The translations under genes were made by a program, and so were the position numbers. A DNA stretch of 64,000 nucleotides, taken from Nakamurella multipartita DSM 44233 (GTDB taxonomy: Bacteria > Actinomycetota > Actinomycetes > Mycobacteriales > Nakamurellaceae). Below, in pieces: positions 45,686 through 55,630 of this stretch (the stretch's first letter is position 1; every line of letters begins with the position of its first letter). The stretch covers positions 310,001 through 374,000 of the forward strand of contig NC_013235.1 of NCBI RefSeq assembly GCF_000024365.1, read 5' to 3'. The notes under the pieces are model-generated. The model was given only the letters and a program-made list of their open reading frames with translations. It did no database searches and had not been told where the DNA came from.

Positions 45686-47260
45686 TCAGCCGGTCGGCGG
45701 CCCCGCCCGGACGATGCCGTGCTGCACCGCGAACAGGCTGGCCCCGGCCCGGTTCGACACCCCGGTCTTGGTGTAGATGTGCTCCAGGTGATTGCGCGCG
45801 GTCTTCTCGCTGATGGTCAGCTCGGCGGCGATCTGCCGGCTGGACCGGCCGACCGCGGCCAACGCCAGCACCTGCTCCTCGCGGGCGGTGAGCCCGGTGG
45901 CGCGGGCCCGCCGGCGCGGCTGGGGCTGGCCGGCGGCGTCGGCGACCGCCGCGACCGCCTGGGCGTCCAGGGCACCGGCCGCCGCCTCCCGCTCCAGCGT
46001 CCGGACGGCCTGCGCCAGCCCCACCGCGGGCCGGTCGAGCCGTTCCTCGGTCAGCGACTGCAGTCGGGCCGCGGCGGCCAGCAACCGCGCCGGCACCGAC
46101 AGCGACGAGCCATCCACGCCGCGGGGAAACCCCGAGCCGTCCAGCCGTTCTCGATGGGCCCCGGCGATCTCTGCGACCTCGGCCAGGCCGCCCACCCGCC
46201 CCAGGATGCGCTGGGTGAAGTACGGGTAGAGCCGGATCCGTTCGCGATCGGCCGACGACAGCGGGCCGGAGCGGTCCCAGAGGGCGCCCGGCACCCCCAG
46301 CCGGCCCAGATCGTGCACCCACCCGGCCCGGCGCAGGGCGTGCACCGTCGTCTCGGGTAGGCCGCGCGACTGGCCGGCCCGCGCCGCCAGCGCCCCGACT
46401 CGTCGTGAATGTCCTTGCCGTCGAGGTGATTTGACGTCGACGAAATCGCCGATCGCGATCAACAGGGCGTCCACCTCGGGGTCGGACAGGGCCAGCCGCG
46501 GGTCGGGGGCCTGGCTCAGGGCCAGGGGCCAGACGTCCTGCTGATCCAACCCGGCGAAGATCTCGTCGGCCGCGCCGGTGAGCACCGCGACCACCTGCGG
46601 ATCGAACTGGGTGCCGCTGCGCCGGCGGGCCAGCTGCACGGCGGCCTCCGGTCCGGCCGCCCGCAGCTGGACCTCGATGACGTCGGCGACGTGCACGATC
46701 CGCATGGCGATCGGGATGGCCGGGCCGCCGATGCCGCGAGGCAGGCCGGTGCCGTCCCAGCGTTCGAAGGTGTGGTGGATGGCGTCCCGCACGCCCGCAC
46801 CCAGGCCCAACCGGTCGGCCAGCGCGCCGGCCGACGCGTAGTGCGACTCCAGTAGTTCGTGCATCCGCCGGCGCCCGTCGGCTAGCAGGCGCAGCCGGGC
46901 GCGGCCGCCGGCCAGCGGCGGACGGCCGTGGCCGGCCTGGCCGAGCAGGAACCGGGCCCGGTTCCGGCCGCGCAGATCGATCGGGAAAGTACCCGCCCGG
47001 AAGGCGATCTCGTCCGCGAACAGGGCGCTGAGCTCCGGCGAGTCGGCCTGGCAGCCGATCCAGGACACCAGCTCGGCGTAGTAGACGACCCCGCGTTCGG
47101 TCGCGTCCATCCCGATCCGGTCGGCCATTCGGGTGGCGATGACCGCGGCCCGCAGCATGTGCTCCATCGGCTGGCCCAGACCCAGGTCGAGGGCCAGCGA
47201 CAGGGCGGCGAGCACCTCGGCCCGGCGGGGCCGGGCCGGGGCCGGGTCGGCGGCGAGCAC
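45686..47260 (-). CDS. Tandem HD-domain phosphohydrolase with LuxR DNA-binding domain
   Basis: 524 residues (start uncertain; the GTG at 47260 was chosen, an upstream TTG at 47389 would add 43 residues). The first HD/HD-GYP-like module lacks the HD pair but keeps ERWDGTGLPRG. The second has GHSRRVGALAARAGQSRGL, WVHDLGRLGVP and the GYP-type block AHRERLDGSGFPRG. The C-terminus is a LuxR helix-turn-helix (LTAREEQVLALAAVGRSSRQ, ISEKTARNHLEHIYTKTGV). It may sense or cleave a nucleotide, possibly cyclic di-GMP, and change transcription directly. The combination is unusual. It is divergent from the DsrE-like gene. Confidence 0.85.
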   Translation of the reverse strand: MLAADPAPARPRRAEVLAALSLALDLGLGQPMEHMLRAAVIATRMADRIGMDATERGVVYYAELVSWIGCQADSPELSALFADEIAFRAGTFPIDLRGRNRARFLLGQAGHGRPPLAGGRARLRLLADGRRRMHELLESHYASAGALADRLGLGAGVRDAIHHTFERWDGTGLPRGIGGPAIPIAMRIVHVADVIEVQLRAAGPEAAVQLARRRSGTQFDPQVVAVLTGAADEIFAGLDQQDVWPLALSQAPDPRLALSDPEVDALLIAIGDFVDVKSPRRQGHSRRVGALAARAGQSRGLPETTVHALRRAGWVHDLGRLGVPGALWDRSGPLSSADRERIRLYPYFTQRILGRVGGLAEVAEIAGAHRERLDGSGFPRGVDGSSLSVPARLLAAAARLQSLTEERLDRPAVGLAQAVRTLEREAAAGALDAQAVAAVADAAGQPQPRRRARATGLTAREEQVLALAAVGRSSRQIAAELTISEKTARNHLEHIYTKTGVSNRAGASLFAVQHGIVRAGPPTG

Positions 47261-47382
47261 GCCTCCACGCTGCCACCGTTCGCCATTTCCGACAAATGGG
47301 GCGAGCGCCCCATGACCGCCGCGACCCGTGGCCGGACGATCGGGCGAGTCGATCCGCGCCGGGCCAATGAGGAGAGGTTGTG

Positions 47383-47763
47383 GTGGCAATGAGCCAAGCA
47401 GTGGGCAAAGCGGTGATCAGCCTGTGCACGGGGCTGGAGGACGCGGAGAAGGTGACGGTCGCCTTCCTGGTCGCCGTCGGTGCGGCCGAGCAGGGCCGAA
47501 CCACGCTGATGTTCCTGACCAAGGAGGCGGTCCGGCTGGCCACCGGATCGGTCGCCACCGGGGTGGCGTGCGCGGGCTGTCCGCCCCTGGCCGACCTGGT
47601 CGCCCGGTACGCCGCCGCCGGCGGCAGCTACCTGGTCTGCCCGCTGTGTTTCGACGCCAAGGCCCTGTCTGCGCAGACCCTGGTCGCCAACGCCACGCTG
47701 GGGGGAACCGTCCCGCTGTGGCAGTGGATCGGTGACGACCCCGTGGTCACCTTCAGCTACTGA
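47383..47763 (+). CDS. DsrE/F-like protein
   Basis: 126 residues. DsrE fold: TGLEDAEKVTVAFLVAVGAA, TLMFLTKEAVRLATGSVATG and CAGCPPLADLVARYAAAGGS, then LVCPLCFDAKAL with cysteines that may carry sulfur. These proteins take part in sulfur transfer or act as small peroxiredoxin-like proteins. GAGGAGAGG lies 8 bases before the GTG at 47383; the ATG at 47389 is also possible. It is followed closely by an NTF2-fold gene. Confidence 0.78.
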   Translation: MAMSQAVGKAVISLCTGLEDAEKVTVAFLVAVGAAEQGRTTLMFLTKEAVRLATGSVATGVACAGCPPLADLVARYAAAGGSYLVCPLCFDAKALSAQTLVANATLGGTVPLWQWIGDDPVVTFSY

Positions 47764-47774
47764 GAGGCCGGTCA

Positions 47775-48188
47775 ATGATGGACACCAACACGATGACCTC
47801 GGTCGGTGAGTGCTTCGCGCGGGCCGTGGCGGCCAAGGACCGGGCCGGCCTGCGGGCGCTGCTGGCCGAATCGATCGACTTCCAGGCGTTGACCCCGGGC
47901 CGGCACTGGCAGGCCGGCGCCCCGGACGTGGTGGTCGACGAGATCATCCTGGGCCGGTGGTTCGGTCCCGGTGACGTGATCGAGCACCTGTTCTCGATCA
48001 CCGGCGGGCAGGTCGCCGATTGCGAACGGGTCACCTACCGGCTCGGGGTGCGGCGGGACGGCCACGGATACACGGTCGAGCAGCATGCCTACTTCACCAC
48101 CGTCCCGGCGGCGGGCGCCGGTACCCGGCAGATCGACTGGATGCGGTTGCTGTGTGCCGGTTATCGCTCCGACCCCGGCGTCGGCTGA
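47775..48188 (+). CDS. NTF2-like (SnoaL-type) protein
   Basis: 137 residues. The sequence has the NTF2 fold pattern: ARAVAAKDRAGLRALLAESI, WFGPGDVIEHLFSITGGQ and GYTVEQHAYFTTVP. It contains few candidate catalytic residues, so it may be a binding protein. It is 11 bp downstream of the DsrE-like gene, likely one operon, and converges on the second LAL regulator. Confidence 0.7.
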   Translation: MMDTNTMTSVGECFARAVAAKDRAGLRALLAESIDFQALTPGRHWQAGAPDVVVDEIILGRWFGPGDVIEHLFSITGGQVADCERVTYRLGVRRDGHGYTVEQHAYFTTVPAAGAGTRQIDWMRLLCAGYRSDPGVG

Positions 48189-48201
48189 CCCGCCTCGGCG
48201 G

Positions 48202-51018
48202 TCACCGATCCGGCCGGTGCACCCAGAGGGCCAGTTCGGTCCGCGAGGTCAGCTGCAGCTTGGCCAGGGCGTTGCGGACGTGGGACTCGACGGTGCGGAC
48301 CGACAGGAACAGCTGCGCGGCGATCTGCTTGTTGGTCAGACCCTGACCGACCAGGCCGGCGACCTCGGCCTCCCGGTCGGTCAGGCCGTCGCCGTGCGCG
48401 GCCGGGCTGCGATGCTCGAGCAGGCGCCGCGCCGCGGCCGCCGGTCCGGGCATCGCCAACCGCTCGAATTCGGCCAGTGCGGTGCCGGCCAGGTCGCCGC
48501 CGGCCGGTGAGTCCGGGTCGTCATCGGTCAGGCAGCGGGCCCAGCCCAGGCGGGCCATCGCCACGAAAGGCCGGGCGCCCAGCCGGGTATTGATCTCGAT
48601 GGCGCGCCGGAAATGGCCAATGGCCGTCTCGGCCAGACCGGCGCAGCGGGCCATCTCACCAAGGGGCCAGTCAATCGAACCGAGCGAGTAGGGCGTTCCG
48701 CCGCCGTCGCCCAGGCACCAATGGGCCGTGGGCGCGAGCGCCCGGTAGCACCGGCCGGCCAGATCGGCGTCACCCAGGTCGGTGGCGACCAACCCGAGCG
48801 AGCCGAGCGAACCCGACCAGCGCGGGCCCATGGGCATCCGTTCGGGCAGGTCGCGCAGCGGGGCGATCGCCGCCGCAGCAGCGTCGCGACGGCCCTGGGC
48901 CAGGAAGATCTGCGCCTGGCTGACCGTGATCAGCGGCATGGCCGGCGCTCGATCCATCAGCGACATGGCCTGCCCGAGTATGTCGTCGGGCGCGCCGAGC
49001 AGTATCGCCAGTTGCGCCCGGAGAGCGAAATACATGCCCAGCATGGAGATGTCCCCGACCTGCTCGGCCAGCCGCCGCCCCCGGTCGGCCTCGACCAGCG
49101 CGGCCGCGAATTCCCCGATCAGAGCCAGCCGCAACGCCTGCATCCGGGCGACGTGCCAGCGCGCGACCGGGGATCCGGTCCGGCGGGCCAGCGCGTCGAT
49201 GTCCTGGACGAGACCATCCCAGCGGCCCATATCGCCTTCCTGCAGGGCGATGTCGGACAGCCACAGCAAGCCCCAGAGCCGGCTCATCGACCCGGGCGGG
49301 GCGAGTTCCAGCGTGCGCCGAGCCAGCGCGGTGCGTTCGGCGATGGCCTGCGGGTAGCTCAGCACGAAGTGTCGCGCCGCGATGGTGTCCAACTCGGCGT
49401 GCGGGTCGCCCGTGCGGCGGGCCATGGCCAGCGCATCGGCGGACAGGACCTCGGCCGACGAGTCGATCGCCTCGTCCGCCGCGGCTACCGCGAGCAGTCC
49501 GAGAAGCCTTGCTCGCCAAGCGGAATCACCCGCCGGAAGCCGGTTCAGGGCGCGTCGGCAGAGCCCGTCGCGGACCCGCGAGACGTCCAGGGAACCCACC
49601 CCCTGCGGGACCAGGGCGGCCTGGGCCATCAGCTCGGGCCGGTCGCACCGGTCGGCCAGGTCCACCGCCTCGGTGCAGGAAGCGAGCGCGTCCGGCAGCA
49701 GCCCGGCCGCCCATTCGTAGCGGGCCAGCTCCAGGGTGCGCTGGGCCAACTCGACGGTCGGATCACCGAGTTCGCGGCTGTGCCGCAGGCTCATCCGGGC
49801 GAAGCCGACGGCCCGGTCGTGGGCCGTGTCGCTCGCCGCCAGCACCGCCGCCCGGGCCGCCCGGTCCCGGCATCGCTGCGCGCTGGGCCGGCCGGGAACC
49901 TGGTTCCAGTGGCCCGCACTCGGTCCGACCAGCGCGTCGTCGGCGACCGTGTCCATGGCGGTGGCGATGCTTTCGTGGGCGGCGATGCGCTCGTCGGCGG
50001 ACATGTCGGCCAGCACTGCGTCCCGGACGATGGCGTGCCGGAAGGCCAGACCGGTGGCCCCGAAATGCAGCAGCCCCACCCGGACCGCGTCGGCCAGTTG
50101 CGCGCTCACCGACTCGGTGGGCACGCCGAGCGCGGCGGCCAGCAACGTCGGGGACAGCCGCTCGCCCAGCACGGCCGCGGTGGCCACTGTCCGGCGGTGA
50201 TCTTCGGACAGCGAGCGCAGCGGGGTCAACAGGATCGTCCGCAGCCCCGCCCGGTCCAGCACCAGCCGGTCCACGGTGGGCCGGGCGGAACCAGGCGGCC
50301 GTTGCTGTGCGGTGATCGCGGCGAGATAGAAGGGGTTGCCCGCGGTCCGGTCGGCCAGCTCGGGGGCCAGCTCGAGCCAGCCGTGGGGATCGCCGGTGGC
50401 CGCCAGCCAGTCCCGCACCGCTAGCTCCGGCAGGCCGCGCAGCGGGATCGACACGGCTGCGGGACTGCGGGTCAGCTCCGCCCACGCCCGGGTGAACGGG
50501 GTGTCCTCGGCCTCCCGGGCGGTGACCAGCACCAGCAGCCGGGCCGCGGCGAGCTCCTGGGCCAGGTGCTTGAGCACCGCCACGGTGGTCGCGTCCGCCC
50601 ACTGCAGGTCCTCGAGCAGGACGGCCAGCCCCGTGGGTCCGGCCGCCGCGGTCACGGCGTCGGCGATCGCCTCATTGAGCCGGAAGCGGGCTCCGGCATC
50701 CGGAAGGGCAACGGGGACCGCGTCCGGAGGTGCGTCGCCCCCGGCCGTGGTCGCCAGGGCGTGGGCCACCTCGGGCAGATCGCGACCCACGCGCCGCCAC
50801 GGCCACAGGGCGGGAGCACCGGGATCGTCGACCGCGAAACCGCGCGCGACGCGGCAGCCGGCCGCGGCGGCGTCCTCCAACGCCCGTTGGGCCAGTGCAC
50901 TCTTGCCGATCCCCGCCTCACCGGTGATCAGCACCAGGCGACCCGACCCACCCAGCACCGCCGCCCGCGCCGCAGCCAGGGCGGCGAGGTCGGACGACCG
51001 GCCGAACAGGGCGACCAT
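48202..51018 (-). CDS. Large ATP-binding LuxR-family transcriptional regulator (LAL type)
   Basis: 938 residues. N-terminal ATPase with Walker A ITGEAGIGKSAL near residue 33 and Walker B GLAVLLEDLQWADATTVAVL near 130. A helical middle section follows, and a C-terminal LuxR helix-turn-helix (LTDREAEVAGLVGQGLTNKQ, LSVRTVESHVRNALAKLQL). It is of the same class as the protein at 2.5-5.3 kb but clearly separate in sequence. It is divergent from a small YceI-containing group, which could be its target, and convergent with the DsrE/NTF2 genes. The inducer is unknown. Confidence 0.92.
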   Translation of the reverse strand: MVALFGRSSDLAALAAARAAVLGGSGRLVLITGEAGIGKSALAQRALEDAAAAGCRVARGFAVDDPGAPALWPWRRVGRDLPEVAHALATTAGGDAPPDAVPVALPDAGARFRLNEAIADAVTAAAGPTGLAVLLEDLQWADATTVAVLKHLAQELAAARLLVLVTAREAEDTPFTRAWAELTRSPAAVSIPLRGLPELAVRDWLAATGDPHGWLELAPELADRTAGNPFYLAAITAQQRPPGSARPTVDRLVLDRAGLRTILLTPLRSLSEDHRRTVATAAVLGERLSPTLLAAALGVPTESVSAQLADAVRVGLLHFGATGLAFRHAIVRDAVLADMSADERIAAHESIATAMDTVADDALVGPSAGHWNQVPGRPSAQRCRDRAARAAVLAASDTAHDRAVGFARMSLRHSRELGDPTVELAQRTLELARYEWAAGLLPDALASCTEAVDLADRCDRPELMAQAALVPQGVGSLDVSRVRDGLCRRALNRLPAGDSAWRARLLGLLAVAAADEAIDSSAEVLSADALAMARRTGDPHAELDTIAARHFVLSYPQAIAERTALARRTLELAPPGSMSRLWGLLWLSDIALQEGDMGRWDGLVQDIDALARRTGSPVARWHVARMQALRLALIGEFAAALVEADRGRRLAEQVGDISMLGMYFALRAQLAILLGAPDDILGQAMSLMDRAPAMPLITVSQAQIFLAQGRRDAAAAAIAPLRDLPERMPMGPRWSGSLGSLGLVATDLGDADLAGRCYRALAPTAHWCLGDGGGTPYSLGSIDWPLGEMARCAGLAETAIGHFRRAIEINTRLGARPFVAMARLGWARCLTDDDPDSPAGGDLAGTALAEFERLAMPGPAAAARRLLEHRSPAAHGDGLTDREAEVAGLVGQGLTNKQIAAQLFLSVRTVESHVRNALAKLQLTSRTELALWVHRPDR

Positions 51019-51172
51019 CGCCTCAGTATGGGCCGCAGGCCGATCCAGCGGTCGGTCAAAGGCGGGTCAGCGCCCCGATTCAGTAGGCGATCTCAGTGGC
51101 GGCACTGAGGTCGGGAGGGACTGCGCGGCGCGACCGTGAGGCAGTCCTATTCCGCTTACCCCGGGAGTCGCC

Positions 51173-51502
51173 ATGTACGCCCAACTCACCCTGTTCGACG
51201 GCCCGCGCTCGCCCGAACTGGTCGCCGCCGCCGAACGCGCCGGCACCGAACGCATCGACCCGCTGTTGGACTCCGATCCCGAGCTGCGCGCCGACCTGGT
51301 CGCCCGCTACGTGCTCACCCAACCCGACGGCGGGTCCGCGGTCGTGGTCATCTCCCGGTCCGAGGCCAGCCTGGACAAGGCGATCCGGTTGATCACCACC
51401 TCGGAACTGCTGCCCGGCGAGGACCCGGCCCTGCTGCCCGGACCGTCCCGGGTCGAGCGGTACCAGGTCGCGGATGTCCGGTCCGGGGACGGTGCCCGAT
51501 GA
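51173..51502 (+). CDS. Hypothetical protein, translationally coupled to YceI
   Basis: 109 residues. It begins MYAQLTLFDGPRSPELVAAA, with VVVISRSEASLDKAIRLITT in the middle, and is rich in acidic residues and Leu/Ile, suggesting a small cytoplasmic alpha/beta domain, perhaps of the ABM/ferredoxin-like type. GGGAG precedes the ATG at 51173. It overlaps the YceI gene by 4 bp. Divergent from the LAL regulator. Confidence 0.65.
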   Translation: MYAQLTLFDGPRSPELVAAAERAGTERIDPLLDSDPELRADLVARYVLTQPDGGSAVVVISRSEASLDKAIRLITTSELLPGEDPALLPGPSRVERYQVADVRSGDGAR

Positions 51503-52044
51503 CCGCGCCGGCGCGGGCGGTCACGCCGAGCGCGGCGATGGTCGGATGGTGGGCCGTCGATCCGGCCACCAGCACCGCGCGATTCCGGGTCCGCGACAAG
51601 CTGGTCGCGACGGCCCGGGGCACGATCGCCGTCGCGGGCGGGACCATCCGGATCGGTGCCGCCGGCGACGTCGTCTCCGCCCGGGTGGAACTGACGACCG
51701 CGTCGATCGACACCGGGAACCGCCACCGCGACCGGGATCTGCGCACCGAGCGGTTCCTGTCCGCGGATCGGCATCCGACGATCGTGGTGCAGGCGGCTCC
51801 GGCGCCGGCCAGGTCCGACGGATGGACGGTGCCCGCCCAGCTGCAAGCCCGAGGGAGCTCGGTGCCGGTGGACCTGACGGTCACGCTGACGGCGGTGGAC
51901 GAGGGGTCGGCCGCCGTCCGCATCACCGGCCGGCTGGACCGGTCCGGCCTGGGTATCAAGGTGCCCGGTTTCGTCATCGCCCGGTTCGTCGATCTGGAGG
52001 TGGACATCCGGGCGCACCGGCTCGATCACACCCCGGCAGACTGA
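51499..52044 (+). CDS. YceI-family protein
   Basis: 181 residues. Lipocalin-like YceI fold: WWAVDPATSTARFRVRDKLV, SARVELTTASIDTGNRHRDR, FLSADRHPTIVV and the C-terminal GLGIKVPGFVIARFVDLEVD. YceI proteins bind isoprenoid-type or fatty lipids in a beta barrel. There is no signal peptide, so it is probably cytoplasmic. The ATG at 51499 overlaps the previous stop. Confidence 0.9.
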   Translation: MTAPARAVTPSAAMVGWWAVDPATSTARFRVRDKLVATARGTIAVAGGTIRIGAAGDVVSARVELTTASIDTGNRHRDRDLRTERFLSADRHPTIVVQAAPAPARSDGWTVPAQLQARGSSVPVDLTVTLTAVDEGSAAVRITGRLDRSGLGIKVPGFVIARFVDLEVDIRAHRLDHTPAD

Positions 52045-52128
52045 CCCGACAGGATCAGGGCAGGGGCTGGATCCGGGTGGGATCCGAACCCGGTCGAATC
52101 TCGATCAGATCCGACCAATCCACGGAGC

Positions 52129-53793
52129 GTGGGGCAGCGAACCTCCGGCGTGACCACCAGTGAGCAGGTTCCCCCGGCCGGGACGACGGCCGCCCCGGCG
52201 CCATGGCGGGCCGGGTGGCTCGGGTCAGCTCTCGGCGGCATCGTTGCGGTCGTCCTGACCCTGGGCGTCGCCGAGCTGATCAGCACCCTGGGTCGCTGGA
52301 TCGGGCTGCTCGGTGCTTCCTCCTCGCCGTTCGTCGCCCTCGGCCAGACGTTCATCCAGTTCACGCCGGAATGGCTCAAGGAACTGGCGATCCGGACGTT
52401 CGGCGAGCACGACAAGGACGCACTCACCGCCGGCATGGCGTTGACGTTGCTGATCGTGGCCATCGGCATCGGTCTGCTGAACCGCCGCAGCCCGCGGCTG
52501 GCCCTGGGCGTGACCGCGCTGCTGGTGCTGGTGGCCGGTGCGGCGGTGGTGAGCCGGCCCGGGGCCGACGTGCTCGATCTGCTTCCGCTGGTGGTCGGCG
52601 CCATTGCCGGGGTCACCTTCCTGATCCTGCTCGCCCGTCGCTCCCTGGTCCAAGACCCGGACTCGGCCCCCTTGGAGACCCCATCGTCGACAGCATCGTC
52701 GACAGCATCGTCGGCAGGGGGTACCGACCGGCGCCGCTTCTTCCGCCTGGTCGGGATCGGCGCGATCATCGGGGTGGCCGCCGGCTCGCTGGCCCGCCTG
52801 GTGCCCAGCGCCGCCGAGGTCGCCGACAGCCGGCGCCGGATCAGCCTGCCCACCCCGGCCGACGACCAGAACATCGACGTCGACGCGCTGACCCTGGACG
52901 TGGCCGGGTTGACCCCGTTCGTCACCGCCAGCAGCGACTTCTACCGCGTCGACACCGCTTTCACCGTGCCCAACCTGACCACCGACGAGTGGTCCCTGCG
53001 CATCCACGGCGCGGTGGACCGGGAGATCACGATCTCCTTCGACGACCTGCTGGCGATGCCGGCCGTGCAGCGCATGATCACCCTGACCTGCGTGTCCAAC
53101 GAGGTCGGCGGCAAGCTGGCCGGCAACGCCCGCTGGCTGGGCGTCCGCCTGGCCGACGTGCTGGCCATGGCCGGGCCGCAGGACGGCGCCGACTGCCTGC
53201 TGTCCACCAGCGTCGACGGTTTCACCGTGACCACCCCGCTGGCCGCGGTGACCGACGGCCGAGATGCGTTGCTGGCCTACGCGATGAACGGCGAGCCACT
53301 GCTGGTCGAGCACGGCTTCCCGGTGCGCATGGTGGTGCCCGGTCTGTACGGCTACGTCTCGGCGACCAAGTGGGTGGTCGATCTCGAGGTGACCCGCTTC
53401 GCCGACGTCACCGCCTACTGGACCGAGCGCGGCTGGGCGCCGCAGGCGCCGATCAAGACTGCGTCCCGGATCGACGTGCCCGCCGGGTTCGCGCAGCTGA
53501 CCGCGGGCAGCGTGGCCGTCGCCGGCATGGCGTGGGCCCAACATCGTGGACTGCGGGCGGTCCAGGTGCAGATCGACGACGGCCCCTGGCAGGACGCGAC
53601 CCTGTCCGGCGAGGCCGGGATCGACTCCTGGCGCCAGTGGTCCTACCCGTGGACGGCGACCGAGCCGGGTATCCACACCATCCGGTGCCGGGCGATCGAC
53701 GCCGACGGCACCGTGCAGACCGATGCCGTACAGGGGGTGATGCCCGACGGATCCACCGGCCTCGACAGTCGCCAGGTCACCGTCAAGGCCTGA
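52129..53793 (+). CDS. Membrane-anchored molybdopterin-dependent oxidoreductase (sulfite oxidase family)
   Basis: 554 residues. The N-terminal ~195 residues hold about four membrane helices. A twin-arginine-like [11 protein letters not shown] at residue 203 precedes the fifth hydrophobic segment. The catalytic domain has the molybdenum-binding cysteine in [12 protein letters not shown], followed by [21 protein letters not shown]-terminal dimerisation/Ig-like domain ([20 protein letters not shown] to the end) completes the sulfite-oxidase layout. It probably acts outside the membrane on sulfite, sulfoxides or similar. The start is the GTG at 52129 or at 52150. Confidence 0.87.
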   Translation: MGQRTSGVTTSEQVPPAGTTAAPAPWRAGWLGSALGGIVAVVLTLGVAELISTLGRWIGLLGASSSPFVALGQTFIQFTPEWLKELAIRTFGEHDKDALTAGMALTLLIVAIGIGLLNRRSPRLALGVTALLVLVAGAAVVSRPGADVLDLLPLVVGAIAGVTFLILLARRSLVQDPDSAPLETPSSTASSTASSAGGTDRRRFFRLVGIGAIIGVAAGSLARLVPSAAEVADSRRRISLPTPADDQNIDVDALTLDVAGLTPFVTASSDFYRVDTAFTVPNLTTDEWSLRIHGAVDREITISFDDLLAMPAVQRMITLTCVSNEVGGKLAGNARWLGVRLADVLAMAGPQDGADCLLSTSVDGFTVTTPLAAVTDGRDALLAYAMNGEPLLVEHGFPVRMVVPGLYGYVSATKWVVDLEVTRFADVTAYWTERGWAPQAPIKTASRIDVPAGFAQLTAGSVAVAGMAWAQHRGLRAVQVQIDDGPWQDATLSGEAGIDSWRQWSYPWTATEPGIHTIRCRAIDADGTVQTDAVQGVMPDGSTGLDSRQVTVKA

Positions 53794-53909
53794 GCCCCAT
53801 CCCCATTCGCATCTCACCTGCCGTTGCGGTCATCCGACCGGCGGCATCCGGCGGGCTTGGTCCCGCCTCCGTCCCGGCCACCGGCCGGTTCTCACCCAAG
53901 GAGCACTCC

Positions 53910-54611
53910 ATGTTGATCAAGCGCGTCCTCACCCTGGTGGCCGGAGCTGGTGTGGCCCTGGCCCTCGCAGCCTGCGGGTCCACCTCCACCCCCGCCGCGA
54001 CGTCGGCGGCCTCCTCGGCGGCTTCCTCCGCGGCGTCCTCGATGAGCAGCTCCATGGCGCCCAGCTCGTCGATGTCCGCGCCGATGAGCAGCTCGATGTC
54101 CGGCTCCGACATGGGCGCCGCCCTGGTCGGGCCCGGCTGTGCCGACTACGCCAAGCAGGTGCCCACCGGCGCCGGCTCGGTCGACGGGATGGCCCAGGAT
54201 CCGGTGGCCACGGCCGCCTCGAACAACCCGCTGCTGACCACGCTGGTGGCCGCGGTGTCCGGCAAGGTGAACCCGCAGGTCGACCTGGTCAACACCCTCA
54301 ACAGCGGTGAGTTCACCGTGTTCGCTCCGGTCGACTCGGCCTTCGCCAAGATCGACGCCGGCACCATGGACACCCTCAAGACCAACTCGGAGCTGCTCAG
54401 CGGCATCCTGACCTACCACGTGGTGGCCGGTCAGCTCGATCCGAGCCAGGTCGTCGGCAGCCATCCGACCGTCAACGGTGCCTCGCTGACCGTGACCGGC
54501 AGCGGTGACACCCTCAAGGTCAACGACGCGAACGTCATCTGCGGCGGCGTCAAGACCAAGAACGCCACCGTCTACCTGATCGACTCCGTGCTGATGCCCC
54601 CGACCAGCTGA
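53910..54611 (+). CDS. Fasciclin-domain lipoprotein (MPT70/MPB83-like)
   Basis: 233 residues. AAGGAG precedes the ATG at 53910. The signal sequence ends in lipobox LAAC, then a Ser/Ala/Met-rich linker (residues 25-70). The fasciclin domain is clear: [52 protein letters not shown] and [11 protein letters not shown]. Such proteins act in adhesion or as surface antigens. Transcription follows that of the molybdopterin enzyme; a strong terminator is downstream. Confidence 0.93.
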   Translation: MLIKRVLTLVAGAGVALALAACGSTSTPAATSAASSAASSAASSMSSSMAPSSSMSAPMSSSMSGSDMGAALVGPGCADYAKQVPTGAGSVDGMAQDPVATAASNNPLLTTLVAAVSGKVNPQVDLVNTLNSGEFTVFAPVDSAFAKIDAGTMDTLKTNSELLSGILTYHVVAGQLDPSQVVGSHPTVNGASLTVTGSGDTLKVNDANVICGGVKTKNATVYLIDSVLMPPTS

Positions 54612-54642
54612 TCACCTCAGCCAGCTGATCGCTGACTCCGCC

Positions 54643-54684
54643 GACGGCCGCCCGCCCCGAGCACATCGGGACGGGCGGACCGTC
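54643..54684. terminator. Bidirectional terminator between fasciclin and aldo/keto reductase genes
   Basis: A long imperfect stem (GACGG..CCGCCCG.CCCCGA with TCGGG.CGGGCGG.CCGTC) around a 5-base loop lies between two convergent genes. Confidence 0.85.
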
Positions 54685-54713
54685 GCCGTCGGTCGGGGCG
54701 GTGGCCGGCCGGC

Positions 54714-55592
54714 TCAGGCGGCGTCCAGCTCGGCGACCGCGTCGTCGGGCAGCACCAGGGTGGCTGCGCCCAAGTTGTCCTCCAGGTGCTCGACCGAGCC
54801 GGTGCCGGGGATCGGCAGCATCACCGGGGAGGTCTGCAGCACCCAGGCCAGGGCGACCTGCGCGGGGGTGGCCGACAGCCGGCGGGCGATCGTGTCCACC
54901 GGGCCGCCCAGTCGGGCCAATTCGCCCGCGGACACCGGCGCCCAGGGGATGAAGCCGATGCCCTGCGTCTGCGCGTAGGCCAGGACGTCGGCCGACGACC
55001 GGTCGGTCAGGTTGTACCGGTTCTGCACGGTGGCGACGGTGAAGACCTCTTGCGCGGCCTTGATGTCGTCGACGGAGACCTGGGACAGGCCCAGGGCGCG
55101 GACCTTGCCCTCGTCCTGCAGGTCGCGCAGCACCCCGAACTGGTCGTCCCGGTCGACATCCGGGTCGATGCGGTGCAGTTGGAACAGGTCGATCACGTCC
55201 ACCCTGAGCCGGCGCAGGCTCAGCTCCACCTGCTGGCGCAGGTAGTCGGGCCGCCCCAACGGGTGCCACTGATTGGGCCCGGAGCGGACCAGGCCGGCCT
55301 TGGTCGCGATGCGCAGACCGGCCGGGTAGGGGTGCAGGCTTTCGGCGATGATCTCCTCGCTGATCGCCGGGCCGTAGGAGTCGGCGGTGTCGATGAAGTC
55401 GACGCCCAGGTCGACCGCCCGTCGCACTACGGACCGGGCGAGGTCACGGTCGGCCGGCTCGCCCCAGATGCCGGGTCCGGTGATGCGCATGGCGCCGAAG
55501 CCGAGGCGCCGGACGGGCCCGAGGTCCTTGATCTCGAAGGTCCCCGCGGCGGCCACATCGATTCTCTGGTCATGAGTTCTGGTCTGAGTCAC
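54714..55592 (-). CDS. Aldo/keto reductase
   Basis: 292 residues from a GTG at 55592. (beta/alpha)8 barrel with [14 protein letters not shown], the catalytic Asp/Tyr region [20 protein letters not shown], Lys in [10 protein letters not shown] and His in LFQLHRID. The C-terminal block [16 protein letters not shown] is typical of the YdhF/PLR-like groups that reduce aldehydes or ketones with NADPH. It is 38 bp downstream of the FprA gene on the same strand, likely co-transcribed. The in vivo substrate is unknown. Confidence 0.9.
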   Translation of the reverse strand: MTQTRTHDQRIDVAAAGTFEIKDLGPVRRLGFGAMRITGPGIWGEPADRDLARSVVRRAVDLGVDFIDTADSYGPAISEEIIAESLHPYPAGLRIATKAGLVRSGPNQWHPLGRPDYLRQQVELSLRRLRVDVIDLFQLHRIDPDVDRDDQFGVLRDLQDEGKVRALGLSQVSVDDIKAAQEVFTVATVQNRYNLTDRSSADVLAYAQTQGIGFIPWAPVSAGELARLGGPVDTIARRLSATPAQVALAWVLQTSPVMLPIPGTGSVEHLEDNLGAATLVLPDDAVAELDAA

Positions 55593-55630
55593 CCTTGCGC
55601 CAACACGATCGGCTGGCGGGTTGTTCCGGA

